Source: Pseudomonas kribbensis (GTDB lineage: Bacteria; Pseudomonadota; Gammaproteobacteria; Pseudomonadales; Pseudomonadaceae). From it: 64,000 nt of DNA. Location of the stretch: positions 1,116,001 through 1,180,000 of the forward strand of contig NZ_CP029608.1 of assembly GCF_003352185.1 (NCBI RefSeq), read 5' to 3'. The notes under the pieces are model-generated. The model saw only the letters and a program-made list of their open reading frames with translations. It was not told the DNA's origin and ran no database searches. Both the position numbers and the translations under genes were made by a program. This document shows positions 48,780 to 60,176 of this stretch, piece by piece. How positions within the stretch are numbered: position 1 is the stretch's first letter; each line of letters begins with the position of its first letter.

Positions 48780-49129
48780 CATTTCAGTGCGGCGAGAATG
48801 TCGTCCGGATCAAACCCGCGAATCAACGTGCCATTGACGTCGATCAGCGGGATCCCGCGCCCGCCCAGCGCTTCGTACGCCTTGCGTGCCTCGGCGTCCT
48901 TCTCGATGTCGAATTCCTTGAACGGAATGCCTTTCTGATCGAGAAAACGCTTGGTCTGCTTGCAGTAGCCGCACCAGTCCGTGGCGTACAGCACGACTCT
49001 GGCGTTGGCGCGGACCTGCTCGGACGCCATCTGTGACGGGTTGAACACCCGCTCGATCTTGCCCCAGTTCTGATAGACCACGACCACCAGCAGAACCAGT
49101 GCGACCTTTTTCAGCACATTGCCGAGCAT
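48779..49129 (-). CDS. Membrane-anchored glutaredoxin
   Basis: A 116-residue protein with an N-terminal hydrophobic anchor (about residues 5-20, LKKVALVLLVVVVYQNW) and a glutaredoxin domain with active site CGYC (in YATDWCGYCKQTKRF), plus the cis-Pro loop GIPLIDV. The start overlaps the yejK stop by one base (TGATG), so translation is coupled to yejK. Orientation is ambiguous: the anchor could place the thiol domain on the cytosolic or periplasmic side. Confidence 0.87.
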   Translation of the reverse strand: MLGNVLKKVALVLLVVVVYQNWGKIERVFNPSQMASEQVRANARVVLYATDWCGYCKQTKRFLDQKGIPFKEFDIEKDAEARKAYEALGGRGIPLIDVNGTLIRGFDPDDILAALK

Positions 49130-50133
49130 CAGTTGCGACGCTTCAGCTGATCGGTGAGCGAGGTTGGCAGGCCTTTGATGACCAGCGTCCCGGCCTCTTC
49201 GTCGTATTCGATCTTCGAGCCCAACAGGTGCGCTTCGAAGCTGATCGACAGGCCTTCAGCGCGGCCGGTAAAGCGGCGGAACTGGTTGAGTGTGCGTTTG
49301 TCTGCCGGGATTTCCGGCGACAGGCCGTAGTCCTTGTTGCGGATGTGATCGTAGAAGGCCTTCGGGCGTTCTTCATCGATCAGCTCCGACAGTTCTTCCA
49401 GGCCCATCGGCTCGCCGAGCTTGGCCTGGCTGCTGGCGTAGTCGACCAGGGTTTTGGTCTTCTCGCGGGCGGAATCTTCCGGCAGATCTTCGCTCTCGAC
49501 GAAGTCGCTGAAAGCCTTGAGCAGCGTGCGGGTCTCGCCCGGGCCGTCGACGCCTTCCTGGCAGCCGATGAAGTCGCGGAAGTATTCCGAGACCTTCTTG
49601 CCGTTCTTGCCCTTGATGAACGAGATGTACTGCTTGGACTGCTTGTTGTTCTGCCACTCGGAGACGTTGATCCGCGCCGCCAGGTGCAACTGGCCGAGGT
49701 CGAGGTGGCGCGACGGGGTCACGTCCAGTTGATCGGTCACGGCCACGCCTTCGCTGTGGTGCAGCAGGGCGATGGCCAGGTAGTCGGTCATGCCTTGCTG
49801 GTAGTGGGCGAACAGCACGTGGCCGCCCACCGACAGGTTCGACTCTTCCATCAGCTTTTGCAGGTGCTCGACCGCGACTTTGCTGAATGCGGTGAAGTCC
49901 TTGCCGCCCTCCATGTATTCCTTCAGCCAGCCGCTGAACGGGAATGCACCGGACTCCGGATGGAACAAGCCCCAGGCTTTGCCCTGTTTGGCGTTATAGC
50001 TCTCGTTGAGGTCGGCGAGCATGTTTTCGATGGCGGCGGACTCGGCCAGTTCAGAGTCACGGGCGTGCAGGACTGCGGGCGTGCCATCGGGTTTTTTGTC
50101 GATCAGGTGGACGATGCAATGACGGATCGGCAT
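49129..50133 (-). CDS. yejK: Nucleoid-associated protein YejK (NdpA)
   Basis: A 334-residue nucleoid-associated protein beginning [20 protein letters not shown], typical of the NdpA/YejK family. Function is incompletely known; it associates with the nucleoid and affects topoisomerase activity in Escherichia coli. The gene is divergent from the HU gene across a 396-base gap and precedes the glutaredoxin in an apparent two-gene operon. Confidence 0.93.
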   Translation of the reverse strand: MPIRHCIVHLIDKKPDGTPAVLHARDSELAESAAIENMLADLNESYNAKQGKAWGLFHPESGAFPFSGWLKEYMEGGKDFTAFSKVAVEHLQKLMEESNLSVGGHVLFAHYQQGMTDYLAIALLHHSEGVAVTDQLDVTPSRHLDLGQLHLAARINVSEWQNNKQSKQYISFIKGKNGKKVSEYFRDFIGCQEGVDGPGETRTLLKAFSDFVESEDLPEDSAREKTKTLVDYASSQAKLGEPMGLEELSELIDEERPKAFYDHIRNKDYGLSPEIPADKRTLNQFRRFTGRAEGLSISFEAHLLGSKIEYDEEAGTLVIKGLPTSLTDQLKRRN

Positions 50134-50529
50134 GGGCTTCTCGGCAAGTGAAAGGGAGGAGGGCGGGCTCCCCCGAAAAAGCGCTCAGTGTACCGCAACC
50201 ACTGGTTTTGGCGCGGGCTGAAGGGCAATTCGGGGTCATGGGCTGGCGCTTATGCATTTATTTAACGATTTAGCGCAATAAACCTGACCATTTGGCTAGC
50301 TAGAGGCGGATATTTCCTTGTCTCTGTGCTAGTTTTGCCCGGTCTTACGCGTAGTCACTGCGTTAAGCGTGCATTCAGCATTTGTCAGGTCGAACCAAAC
50401 CCTGATTTCGGCATCTATAACCCCGACTCGTCGTGGTTATCGCCGAGGGTGCCAGATCCAGAAGATCGGGCTCGATGGCTGACACTGCACTCTGCAATCC
50501 ATATGAATTTGATAGGGAAGGAACACTAC
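50134..50529 (+). promoter_or_regulatory. Shared control region of yejK and the HU gene
   Basis: A 396-base gap. AT-rich DNA at about 50250-50340 is likely to hold the HU promoter, leaving a leader of perhaps 150-250 bases. AAGGAA precedes the HU start codon. A CATTTATTTAACGATTTAGC patch may serve as a factor site. I find no gene or known RNA. Confidence 0.4.
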
Positions 50530-50811
50530 ATGGCTCTTACTAAAGACCAACTGATCGCCGACATCGCTGAAGCTATCGACGCGCCGAAAACCACCGCGCG
50601 TAACGCTCTGGAGCAACTGGGCCAAATCGTTGCCGATCAGTTGGAAAACGGCCACGAAATCACCCTGCCAGGTATCGGCAAGCTGAAAGTGACCGAGCGT
50701 CCTGCCCGCACTGGCCGTAACCCATCGACTGGCGCTGCCATCGAAATCCCTGCCAAGAAAGTGATCAAGCTGGTTGTGGCCAAAGGCCTGACCGACGCTG
50801 TGAACAAGTAA
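50530..50811 (+). CDS. hupN: HU-family DNA-binding protein
   Basis: A 93-residue histone-like protein, beginning MALTKDQLIADIAEAIDAPK, with the flexible DNA-binding arm around RPARTGRNPSTGAAIEIPAK. The neighbours yejK, rlmF and valS match the location of hupN, one of three HU genes in Pseudomonas putida; the symbol rests on that synteny. It bends DNA as a dimer. A strong terminator follows. Confidence 0.9.
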   Translation: MALTKDQLIADIAEAIDAPKTTARNALEQLGQIVADQLENGHEITLPGIGKLKVTERPARTGRNPSTGAAIEIPAKKVIKLVVAKGLTDAVNK

Positions 50812-50823
50812 GACGCAGCGATA

Positions 50824-50864
50824 AAAAAAACCGTGCGCCGGAGTGATCCGGGCACGGTTTTTTT
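50824..50864 (+). terminator. Intrinsic terminator after the HU gene
   Basis: AAACCGTGC...GCACGGTTT with an inner CCGG/CCGG pairing (50828-50860) is followed by T residues. The A-rich left flank may also allow action on the other strand. Confidence 0.88.
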
Positions 50865-50933
50865 GTGCCTGCCGATTGTGTTTCAGCAGTAGTGGCGGCT
50901 GCTGCGATCAAGCGCCGCCCCGGTTGAAACGTA

Positions 50934-51956
50934 TTACTTGCGAACCCAGCGCTCACGCCGCCAGATTTGCTGCTCGGACTTGGTCTGGAAGGTCCAGGCG
51001 ACGAAGCGGCTCTGCTTCTGGCCCTGGGACATCTCCACTACCTGGCTTTCCAGCGCGCCGGCCTTTTTCAGCGCTGTCTCGATAGCGGGCAGGTTTGAAG
51101 CTTTCGAGACCAGGGTGCTGAACCACAACACCTTGTGCGCAAGGGTCGCGCTTTCGGCGATCAATTGCGTCACGAAACGCGCTTCGCCTCCTTCACACCA
51201 CAGTTCGGCAGACTGGCCACCGAAGTTCAGCACCGGCAGCTTGCGCTTCGGATCGGCCTTGCCCAAGGCGCGCCATTTACGCTCGCTGCCCTTGGTGGCC
51301 TCTTCCATCGACGCGTGGAACGGCGGGTTGCACATGGTCAGGTCAAAACGCTCACCGGGCTCCAGCAGGTCGATCAGGATGTGCTTGCGGTTCTCTTGCT
51401 GGCGCAGCTTGATGACTTTGCTCAGATCGTTGGACTGGACGATGGCCCTGGCGGCGGCCACGGCCGTCGGGTCGATTTCCGAGCCCAGAAAGTGCCAGCG
51501 GTATTCGCTGTTGCCGATCAATGGGTACACGCAGTTGGCGCCCATGCCGATGTCCAGCACGTTGACGATGGCACCGCGCGGAACCACGCCATCGTTGTTG
51601 CTGGCCAGCAGGTCGGCCAGGAAGTGTATGTAGTCGGCACGGCCCGGCACCGGCGGGCAGAGGTAATCGGCCGGGATGTCCCAATGCTGGATGCCGTAGA
51701 ACGACTTGAGCAACGCCCGGTTGAACACACGCACCGCATCGGGACTGGCGAAGTCGATGCTTTCCTTGCCGTACGGGTTGGTGATCACGAATTTCGCCAG
51801 CTCCGGCGTAGTCTTGATCAACGCCGGGAAGTCGTAACGACCCTGATGGCGATTGCGCGGGTGCAGGCTGGCTTCTTTACGCGGCTCCACGGGCTTGGCC
51901 GGGGTGGCGGAGTCAGGCTTCTTGCGCGCAGGTTTCGGTGTACGTGGGGCGTTCAT
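50934..51956 (-). CDS. rlmF: 23S rRNA (adenine1618-N6)-methyltransferase RlmF
   Basis: A 340-residue methyltransferase with a Lys/Pro-rich N-terminal extension (about 35 residues), the SAM-binding region [16 protein letters not shown] and the catalytic NPPF motif in [11 protein letters not shown]. It methylates A1618 of 23S rRNA. It is transcribed away from the valS terminator and converges on the HU gene. Confidence 0.93.
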   Translation of the reverse strand: MNAPRTPKPARKKPDSATPAKPVEPRKEASLHPRNRHQGRYDFPALIKTTPELAKFVITNPYGKESIDFASPDAVRVFNRALLKSFYGIQHWDIPADYLCPPVPGRADYIHFLADLLASNNDGVVPRGAIVNVLDIGMGANCVYPLIGNSEYRWHFLGSEIDPTAVAAARAIVQSNDLSKVIKLRQQENRKHILIDLLEPGERFDLTMCNPPFHASMEEATKGSERKWRALGKADPKRKLPVLNFGGQSAELWCEGGEARFVTQLIAESATLAHKVLWFSTLVSKASNLPAIETALKKAGALESQVVEMSQGQKQSRFVAWTFQTKSEQQIWRRERWVRK

Positions 51957-52041
51957 GGGCGTGGTCGATTCGGGTAGGGCTGAAAGTGGCGGCTATTGTC
52001 CCACAGGGAGCCGCGTTGTTGGCCGGAAAAGTGCCGGGCAC

Positions 52042-52074
52042 AAAAAAGGGAGGCCGTTGCGGGCCTCCCTTTTT
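52042..52074 (-). terminator. Intrinsic terminator after valS
   Basis: The stem AAAAGGGAGGCC/GGCCTCCCTTTT with a GTTGCG loop has T-tracts on both strands. It ends the holC-valS transcript. Confidence 0.88.
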
Positions 52075-52089
52075 CAGTGCGATTTACCG

Positions 52090-54936
52090 TTACAGGCTGG
52101 CAATCCGCGCGTGCTGCTCGGCCAGCTTGCCCAGAGCCTGTTCGGCTTCGGCCAGTTTGGCACGTTCCTTCTCGATGACTTCGGCCGGGGCCTTGTCAAC
52201 GAAACCGGCGTTGGACAGCTTGCCGCCAACCCGCTGGACTTCGCCCTGCAGGCGCAGGATTTCCTTGTCCAGACGCGCCAGTTCGGCGTTCTTGTCGATC
52301 AGGCCGGCCATCGGTACCAGCACTTCCATCTCGCCAACCAGCGCGGTGGCGGACAGTGGCGCTTCTTCGCCGGCCGCCAGTACGGTGATCGATTCCAGAC
52401 GCGCCAGCTTCTTCAGCAGCGCTTCGTTTTCGGTCAGGCGACGCTGATCTTCAGCGGTGACGTTTTTCAGGTAGATCGGCAGCGGTTTGCCCGGGCCGAT
52501 GTTCATTTCGCCACGGATGTTGCGGGTGCCGAGCATCAGGCCCTTGAGCCATTCGATGTCGTCTTCGGCCGCCGGATCGATGCGCTCTTCGTTGGCCACC
52601 GGCCAGGCTTGCAGCATGATCGTTTTGCCCTGAATGCCGGCCAGCGGCGCGATGCGCTGCCAGATTTCTTCAGTGATGAACGGCATGAACGGATGCGCCA
52701 GACGCAGCGCCACTTCCAGTACGCGAACCAGCGTGCGACGGGTGCCGCGCTGACGCTCGACCGGCGCGTTTTCGTCCCACAGCACAGGCTTGGACAGTTC
52801 CAGGTACCAGTCGCAGTACTGGTTCCAGATGAACTCGTACAGCGCTTGCGCCGCCAGGTCGAAACGGAACTGATCCAGTTGACGGGTCACTTCGGCTTCG
52901 GTGCGTTGCAGTTGCGAGATGATCCAGCGATCCGCCAGCGACAGCTCATAGGCTTCGCCGTTCTGGCCGCAGTCTTCGCCCTTGTCCAGAACATAACGCG
53001 CAGCGTTCCAGATCTTGTTGCAGAAGTTGCGATAGCCTTCGACGCGGCCCATGTCGAACTTGATGTCGCGACCGGTGGACGCCAGCGAGCAGAAAGTGAA
53101 GCGCAGGGCGTCGGTGCCATAGCTGGCGATGCCGTCGGCGAATTCTTCGCGGGTCTGCTTCTCGATCTTCTTCGCCAGTTTCGGCTGCATCAGACCGGAA
53201 GTGCGCTTCTGCACCAGAGTTTCGAGCTCGATGCCATCGATGATGTCCAGCGGGTCCAGGACGTTGCCCTTGGACTTGGACATCTTCTGGCCCTGGCCAT
53301 CACGCACCAGACCGTGCACGTAAACGGTCTTGAATGGAACCTGCGGCGTGCCGTCCTCGTTCTTGATCAGGTGCATGGTCAGCATGATCATCCGGGCAAC
53401 CCAGAAGAAAATGATGTCGAAGCCCGTCACCAGCACGTCGGTGGAGTGGAATTTCTTCAGGAATTCGGTCTTTTCCGGCCAGCCCAGGGTGGAGAAGGTC
53501 CACAGGCCCGAACTGAACCAGGTGTCGAGCACGTCGTTGTCCTGTTGCAGCGCAACGTCCGGGCCGAGGTTGTGCTTGGCGCGCACTTCGGCTTCGTCGC
53601 GACCGACGTAGACCTTGCCCGACTCGTCGTACCAGGCCGGAATCCGGTGGCCCCACCACAGCTGACGGCTGATGCACCAGTCCTGGATGTCGCGCATCCA
53701 AGAGAAGTACATGTTTTCGTATTGTTTCGGCACGAACTGGATGCGACCGTCTTCAACGGCAGCAATCGCAGGCTCGGCCAGCGGCTTGGTGGACACGTAC
53801 CACTGGTCGGTCAGCCACGGCTCGATGACGGTGCCGGAGCGGTCGCCTTTCGGCACTTTCAGGTTATGGTCGTCGACGCTGACCAGCAGGCCGGCGGCGT
53901 CGAATGCGGCCACGATCTGCTTGCGCGCTTCGAAACGCTCGAGACCGGCGTATTCGGCCGGAATCTTGCCGTCGATGCTTTCGTTCAGCGTGCCGTCGAG
54001 GTTGAACACCTGCGCTGCCGGCAGCACGTTGGCGTTCTTGTCGAAGATGTTCAGCAGCGGCAGGTTGTGACGCTTGCCGACTTCGTAGTCGTTGAAATCG
54101 TGGGCCGGGGTGATTTTCACGCAACCGGTGCCGAATTCAGGATCGCAGTAATCGTCGGCGATGATCGGGATGCGGCGGCCGACCAGCGGCAGCTCGACAA
54201 ATTTGCCGATCAGGGCTTTGTAGCGCTCGTCGTTCGGGTTCACCGCGACGGCGGAGTCGCCGAGCATGGTTTCCGGACGGGTGGTCGCAACGATCAGGAA
54301 ATCGTTGCCTTCGGCGGTTTTCGCGCCGTCGGCCAGCGGGTACTTCAGGTTCCACAGGAAACCTTTCTCGTCGTGGTTTTCCACTTCGAGGTCGGAAATC
54401 GCCGTGTGCAGCTTGGTGTCCCAGTTGACCAGGCGCTTGCCGCGATAGATCAGGCCGTCTTCGTGCAGGCGCACGAACGCTTCTTTAACGGCTTCCGAGA
54501 GGCCGTCGTCCATGGTGAAGCGCTCGCGGCTCCAGTCCACGGACGAGCCGAGACGGCGGATCTGACGGCTGATGTTGCCGCCGGACTGATCCTTCCACTC
54601 CCAGACTTTCTCGAGGAATTTTTCCCGGCCCAGATCGTGGCGATTTTGGCCCTGGGCTTCGAGTTGACGCTCCACCAGCATCTGCGTGGCGATACCGGCG
54701 TGGTCGGTGCCCGGCTGCCACAGGGTGTTGCGACCCTGCATGCGGCGGAAACGGATCAGGGCGTCCATGATCGCGTTGTTGAAACCGTGACCCATGTGCA
54801 GGCTGCCGGTGACGTTCGGCGGCGGGATCATGATGGTGTAGGAGTCGCCCGCGCCTTGCGGGGCGAAGTAGTTCTCGGACTCCCAGGTGTTGTACCAGGA
54901 AGTTTCAATGGCGTGCGGCTGGTAGGTCTTATCCAT
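52090..54936 (-). CDS. valS: Valyl-tRNA synthetase
   Basis: A 948-residue class I synthetase. The HIGH-type motif is in [14 protein letters not shown] near residue 40 and KMSKS in [14 protein letters not shown] near residue 555. The editing domain lies between them. The C-terminal coiled coil (about 880-945), rich in Leu/Glu/Arg, binds tRNA. The gene follows holC and a small acidic gene on the same strand; a REP doublet interrupts the 199-base gap upstream. Confidence 0.97.
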   Translation of the reverse strand: MDKTYQPHAIETSWYNTWESENYFAPQGAGDSYTIMIPPPNVTGSLHMGHGFNNAIMDALIRFRRMQGRNTLWQPGTDHAGIATQMLVERQLEAQGQNRHDLGREKFLEKVWEWKDQSGGNISRQIRRLGSSVDWSRERFTMDDGLSEAVKEAFVRLHEDGLIYRGKRLVNWDTKLHTAISDLEVENHDEKGFLWNLKYPLADGAKTAEGNDFLIVATTRPETMLGDSAVAVNPNDERYKALIGKFVELPLVGRRIPIIADDYCDPEFGTGCVKITPAHDFNDYEVGKRHNLPLLNIFDKNANVLPAAQVFNLDGTLNESIDGKIPAEYAGLERFEARKQIVAAFDAAGLLVSVDDHNLKVPKGDRSGTVIEPWLTDQWYVSTKPLAEPAIAAVEDGRIQFVPKQYENMYFSWMRDIQDWCISRQLWWGHRIPAWYDESGKVYVGRDEAEVRAKHNLGPDVALQQDNDVLDTWFSSGLWTFSTLGWPEKTEFLKKFHSTDVLVTGFDIIFFWVARMIMLTMHLIKNEDGTPQVPFKTVYVHGLVRDGQGQKMSKSKGNVLDPLDIIDGIELETLVQKRTSGLMQPKLAKKIEKQTREEFADGIASYGTDALRFTFCSLASTGRDIKFDMGRVEGYRNFCNKIWNAARYVLDKGEDCGQNGEAYELSLADRWIISQLQRTEAEVTRQLDQFRFDLAAQALYEFIWNQYCDWYLELSKPVLWDENAPVERQRGTRRTLVRVLEVALRLAHPFMPFITEEIWQRIAPLAGIQGKTIMLQAWPVANEERIDPAAEDDIEWLKGLMLGTRNIRGEMNIGPGKPLPIYLKNVTAEDQRRLTENEALLKKLARLESITVLAAGEEAPLSATALVGEMEVLVPMAGLIDKNAELARLDKEILRLQGEVQRVGGKLSNAGFVDKAPAEVIEKERAKLAEAEQALGKLAEQHARIASL

Positions 54937-55035
54937 GCGCGGCGGGACCCTATTGGCATTTATTCAGGAAAAGCCGGGAAGTATAGCGGGGCATGGGGCG
55001 CAGGGCGAGCGGGGCGGGCCGGGTGGAGGCTTAAA

Positions 55036-55122
55036 TGTGGGAGCTGGCCTGCCAGCGATGCAGGCGCCGCGGTTTTTCAGGAAAGGTGCGGTGATGCTAT
55101 CGCTGGCAGGCCAGCTCCCACA
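55036..55122. repeat. REP doublet (REPIN)
   Basis: A perfect 24-bp inverted repeat: TGTGGGAGCTGGCCTGCCAG... at 55036-55059 and its complement at 55099-55122, separated by 39 bases. This matches the REP/REPIN family recognised in fluorescens-group genomes. It lies between valS and the next upstream gene on the same strand. Confidence 0.88.
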
Positions 55123-55135
55123 GGAGATAGGGGAG

Positions 55136-55531
55136 TTACTCGTACTGGCTCAGAAGCCGTTCCATCCGCGCCTCGAGGCGACGTTTGATTTCATTTTCGA
55201 TGTGCGGGGCGAAGTCGTCGATCACGTCCTGCATGATCAGTTGCGCGGCGGCGCGCAGTTCGCTGTCCAGGTGCAGCAGCGCGTCGGGGCCTTTATCCAC
55301 AGGTGCGACGGGCGCGGTGGCGGGCTTCACGACGGGCGCTGGCGGCGGTTCGACAGCGGGTGGCTCAGTGGCGACCGAGTCGAACAGCATCGGAATCTGT
55401 TCCTGTTCGCCATCATCGACCGTGTCGGTCAGCAGCGGCGGTTGCAGGTTGTCATCGCCGAGCAACTGGCGGATCGACTCGAGGTCATCCAGCAGGTGTG
55501 CGGGCTTTTGCAGCGGTTTTGGAGTGTCCAT
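55136..55531 (-). CDS. Small acidic protein of unknown function between holC and valS
   Basis: A 131-residue protein. The N-terminal half is acidic and Pro/Val-rich, likely disordered; the C-terminal half (about 80-131) is predicted helical (LRAAAQLIMQDVIDDFAPHI). Pseudomonas homologues are often labelled DNA polymerase III subunit chi, but true HolC is the next gene upstream, so that label seems to be carried over from the neighbour. It lies 8 bases after holC. Function unknown. Confidence 0.72.
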   Translation of the reverse strand: MDTPKPLQKPAHLLDDLESIRQLLGDDNLQPPLLTDTVDDGEQEQIPMLFDSVATEPPAVEPPPAPVVKPATAPVAPVDKGPDALLHLDSELRAAAQLIMQDVIDDFAPHIENEIKRRLEARMERLLSQYE

Positions 55532-55539
55532 CGGCGTAC

Positions 55540-55968
55540 TCAGAGTCGCTGTAAACGGTGGTCTTGCAGAGGATAGCCCTGTTCCCGGTAGAAACGGAAA
55601 CTCTCCCGCGCAGCTGCGCGGATCACCGGATCTTCCACCACCACTTCCGCCACTCGGGCGAATTTGTTGGCGAAGGCCGGGACTTTCAGGTCCAGGTTGA
55701 CGAGCAAATCCTGATGGTGGCCGCAGTCATCCCCCAGTCCAAGCACGATCAAACCTTCCGGTTCACTCTCGGCCGGGCCGTGGGGCACGAAGGTTTCGCC
55801 CTTGAACGCCCACAGCCGCGCATCGAGGTCATCACGCTGGGCGGCATCGCTGCAATGCATGTAGATGCGGTGGCCCATGCGCCAGGCTTTCTCGGTGAGC
55901 TTGCAGGCAAAATCCAGACGCGCCGAAGGATCAGCGCTGGGCAGGATGTAGAAGTCGACTTTGGTCAT
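55540..55968 (-). CDS. holC: DNA polymerase III subunit chi
   Basis: A 142-residue clamp-loader accessory subunit that binds SSB and psi. It begins MTKVDFYILPSADPSARLDF, with the conserved CKLTEKAWRMGHRIYMHCSD and the C-terminal FRFYREQGYPLQDHRL. It lies 60 bases after pepA on the same strand, with a perfect hairpin in between. Confidence 0.93.
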   Translation of the reverse strand: MTKVDFYILPSADPSARLDFACKLTEKAWRMGHRIYMHCSDAAQRDDLDARLWAFKGETFVPHGPAESEPEGLIVLGLGDDCGHHQDLLVNLDLKVPAFANKFARVAEVVVEDPVIRAAARESFRFYREQGYPLQDHRLQRL

Positions 55969-55983
55969 TGCGGTTCCTGAGCA

Positions 55984-56017
55984 GCAAGCGCCGCCCCTCG
56001 AAAGGTGCGGCGCTTGC
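55984..56017 (-). other. Hairpin between pepA and holC
   Basis: A perfect 11-bp stem GCAAGCGCCGC/GCGGCGCTTGC with a 12-base loop, lacking a T-tract. It may be an attenuator or an mRNA-stabilising hairpin after pepA. Confidence 0.55.
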
Positions 56018-56028
56018 CGTCATCGGTT

Positions 56029-57827
<1,799 letters not shown>

Positions 57828-58949
57828 TTGATCGTCTTCCGTTATCTGTCCCGCGAAGTCCTGTTGACCCTGAGTGCGGTAAGCGCCGTGCTGCTGGTCA
57901 TCATCATGAGCGGTCGCTTCATCAAATACCTTGCCCAGGCCGCTGCGGGCCAGCTCGATCCGGGATCGCTGTTCCTGATCATGGGCTATCGTCTGCCGGG
58001 CTTCATGCAGTTGATCCTGCCGCTGGGCCTGTTCCTCGGGATCCTGCTGGCGTACGGCCGGTTGTATCTGGAAAGCGAAATGACCGTGCTGTCGGCCACT
58101 GGCATGAGCCAGCAGCGCCTGTTCCGCATGACCCTGTTCCCGGCCACCCTGGTGGCACTGGTGGTGGCTTGGCTCAGCCTGAGCCTGGCCCCGCAAGGCG
58201 CCAACCAGTTCCAGCTGCTGCTGAACAAGCAGGACGCCCTGACCGAGTTCGACACCCTCGAACCGGGCCGCTTCCAGGCGTTGCGCGACGGCACCCGGGT
58301 GACTTACACCGAAACCCTGAGCGACGACCGGGTCAATCTGGGCAGCGTGTTCATTTCGCAGAAAAACCTCGGCGCCAACCAGGCGGATCGCGGGATTTCC
58401 GTGCTGGTGGCTGAAAAAGGCCGGCAGGAAGTCCGTCCTGACGGCAACCGTTACCTGATCCTGCACAACGGCTATCGCTACGATGGTAGCCCGGGGCTGG
58501 CCAACTACCGTGCCATCCATTACGAAACCTATGGCGTGCTGCTGCCAAAGCCTGATGTCAGCGAGGAAGTCACCGATCGTGACGCCATGCCGACCTCGAC
58601 CCTGATGGCCAGCGACGACATCCGTGCCAAGACCGAACTGCAATGGCGCCTGTCGCTGCCGCTGCTGGTATTTATCGTGACCCTGATGGCGGTGCCGCTG
58701 TCTCGCGTCAATCCGCGCCAGGGGCGCTTCCTCAAGTTGCTGCCGGCGATTCTTCTTTATATGGCTTACCTGACCATCCTGATTGCCGCCCGCGGCGCCC
58801 TCGAAAAAGGCAAGATCCCGGCGAGCCTGGGTCTGTGGTGGGTGCACGGGATCTTCCTGGCCATCGGTATCGGCCTGCTGTACTGGGAACCGCTGCGCCT
58901 GAAACTGGCCAGCCGTCGCAGCGCTGCGCTGGAGGTGGCCCGTGGTTAA
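57828..58949 (+). CDS. lptF: LPS export ABC permease LptF
   Basis: A 373-residue inner-membrane permease of the LptB2FG lipopolysaccharide transporter. I chose the TTG at 57828, eight bases after GGAG, giving (M)IVFRYLSREVLLTL, as in other Pseudomonas LptF proteins; an in-frame GTG at 57819 overlaps the ribosome binding site. Helices cluster at both ends, with a periplasmic beta-jellyroll between (about 130-260). The 3' end overlaps lptG by eight bases. Confidence 0.95.
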   Translation: MIVFRYLSREVLLTLSAVSAVLLVIIMSGRFIKYLAQAAAGQLDPGSLFLIMGYRLPGFMQLILPLGLFLGILLAYGRLYLESEMTVLSATGMSQQRLFRMTLFPATLVALVVAWLSLSLAPQGANQFQLLLNKQDALTEFDTLEPGRFQALRDGTRVTYTETLSDDRVNLGSVFISQKNLGANQADRGISVLVAEKGRQEVRPDGNRYLILHNGYRYDGSPGLANYRAIHYETYGVLLPKPDVSEEVTDRDAMPTSTLMASDDIRAKTELQWRLSLPLLVFIVTLMAVPLSRVNPRQGRFLKLLPAILLYMAYLTILIAARGALEKGKIPASLGLWWVHGIFLAIGIGLLYWEPLRLKLASRRSAALEVARG

Positions 58950-60003
58950 ACTCGACCGCTACATCGGCAGCAGCGTGTTCATCGCGATCATCGCGGTGCT
59001 GGCGATCATTCTTGGCCTGGCCACCCTGTTTGCCTTCATCGACGAAATGGGCGACGTCAGCGAAACCTACACGCTGGTCGATGTGCTGAGCTTTGTACTG
59101 CTGACCGCACCGCGCCGGCTCTACGACATGCTGCCGATGGCGGCGTTGATCGGCTGTCTGATCGGCCTCGGCAGTCTGGCAAGCAGCAGCGAACTGACCG
59201 TCATGCGCGCGGCTGGTGTGTCCATCGGACGCATCGTCTGGGCGGTGATGAAGCCGATGCTGGTGCTGATGCTGGCCGGCGTGCTGATCGGCGAATACGT
59301 TGCCCCGGCTACCGAGAGCATGGCTCAGGCCAATCGTTCGCTGGCTCAGGGCAGCGGTGACGCACAGAGCGCCAAGCACGGCATGTGGCACCGTCAGGGT
59401 GACGAGTTCATCCATATCAACGCCGTTCAACCCGATGGCCTGCTGTATGGCGTGACCCGCTATCACTTCGACAAAGAGCGTCACCTGCAGAGTTCGAGCT
59501 TCGCCAAGCGTGCCGAATTCGATGGCAAACGCTGGCAGCTCACCGATATCACCACCACGCTGTTCCACGAGCGCAGCACCGAAGTCGTCAACAAGCCGAC
59601 TGAAGACTGGGATGTTTCCATCAGTCCGGAACTGTTGAATACCGTGGTCATGGCGCCGGAAGCGCTGTCGATCAGCGGCCTGTGGGGTTATATCCATTAC
59701 CTGGCGGATCAGGGGCTGAGCAATGGCCGTTACTGGCTGGCGTTTTGGGTCAAGGTGTTGCAGCCGCTGGTGACCGCTGCGCTGGTGCTGATGGCGATCT
59801 CCTTCATTTTCGGCCCATTGCGTTCGGTGACCCTGGGGCAGCGAGTGTTCACCGGTGTGCTGGTGGGGTTCACCTTCCGGATCGTCCAGGATCTGCTGGG
59901 GCCATCCAGCCTGGTGTTCGGCTTCTCGCCGCTGTTCGCGGTGCTGGTTCCGGCCGGCGTCTGTGCGCTGGCGGGTGTCTGGTTACTGCGTCGAGCCGGT
60001 TGA
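58942..60003 (+). CDS. lptG: LPS export ABC permease LptG
   Basis: A 353-residue partner permease of LptF, starting with GTG (MVKLDRYIGSSVFIAIIAVL). It has the same layout of terminal helices and central periplasmic domain, with the conserved SSSELTVMRAAGVS coupling region. It overlaps lptF and ends at a strong terminator; together with LptB, encoded elsewhere, it drives LPS out of the inner membrane. Confidence 0.95.
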   Translation: MVKLDRYIGSSVFIAIIAVLAIILGLATLFAFIDEMGDVSETYTLVDVLSFVLLTAPRRLYDMLPMAALIGCLIGLGSLASSSELTVMRAAGVSIGRIVWAVMKPMLVLMLAGVLIGEYVAPATESMAQANRSLAQGSGDAQSAKHGMWHRQGDEFIHINAVQPDGLLYGVTRYHFDKERHLQSSSFAKRAEFDGKRWQLTDITTTLFHERSTEVVNKPTEDWDVSISPELLNTVVMAPEALSISGLWGYIHYLADQGLSNGRYWLAFWVKVLQPLVTAALVLMAISFIFGPLRSVTLGQRVFTGVLVGFTFRIVQDLLGPSSLVFGFSPLFAVLVPAGVCALAGVWLLRRAG

Positions 60004-60035
60004 TGAACAAGGTTTCACCCTTGCTTCAACCTTGA

Positions 60036-60068
60036 AAAACGCCCCGGTCGCCAGACCGGGGCGTTTTT
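60036..60068 (+). terminator. Intrinsic terminator after lptG
   Basis: A 14-bp stem AAAACGCCCCGGTC/GACCGGGGCGTTTT with a GCCA loop, followed by T residues. Confidence 0.92.
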
Positions 60069-60176
60069 GCATGCAATCCGGGTGACAGGCGAACGTGACG
60101 CTTGCGCCGTGTATCAGGTACAATTCCCGGCTATTTTTCGGCGGGCCAAGCCTGCAGCCTTTTTGAGTGTTGATCC

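Noticed and set aside
51853..55188. A 1111-codon open frame on the plus strand
   Set aside because: It lies opposite rlmF and valS, both certain genes; long antisense frames are expected in GC-rich Pseudomonas DNA. Its composition (many Gln, His, Val, Asp repeats) is that of an antisense shadow.
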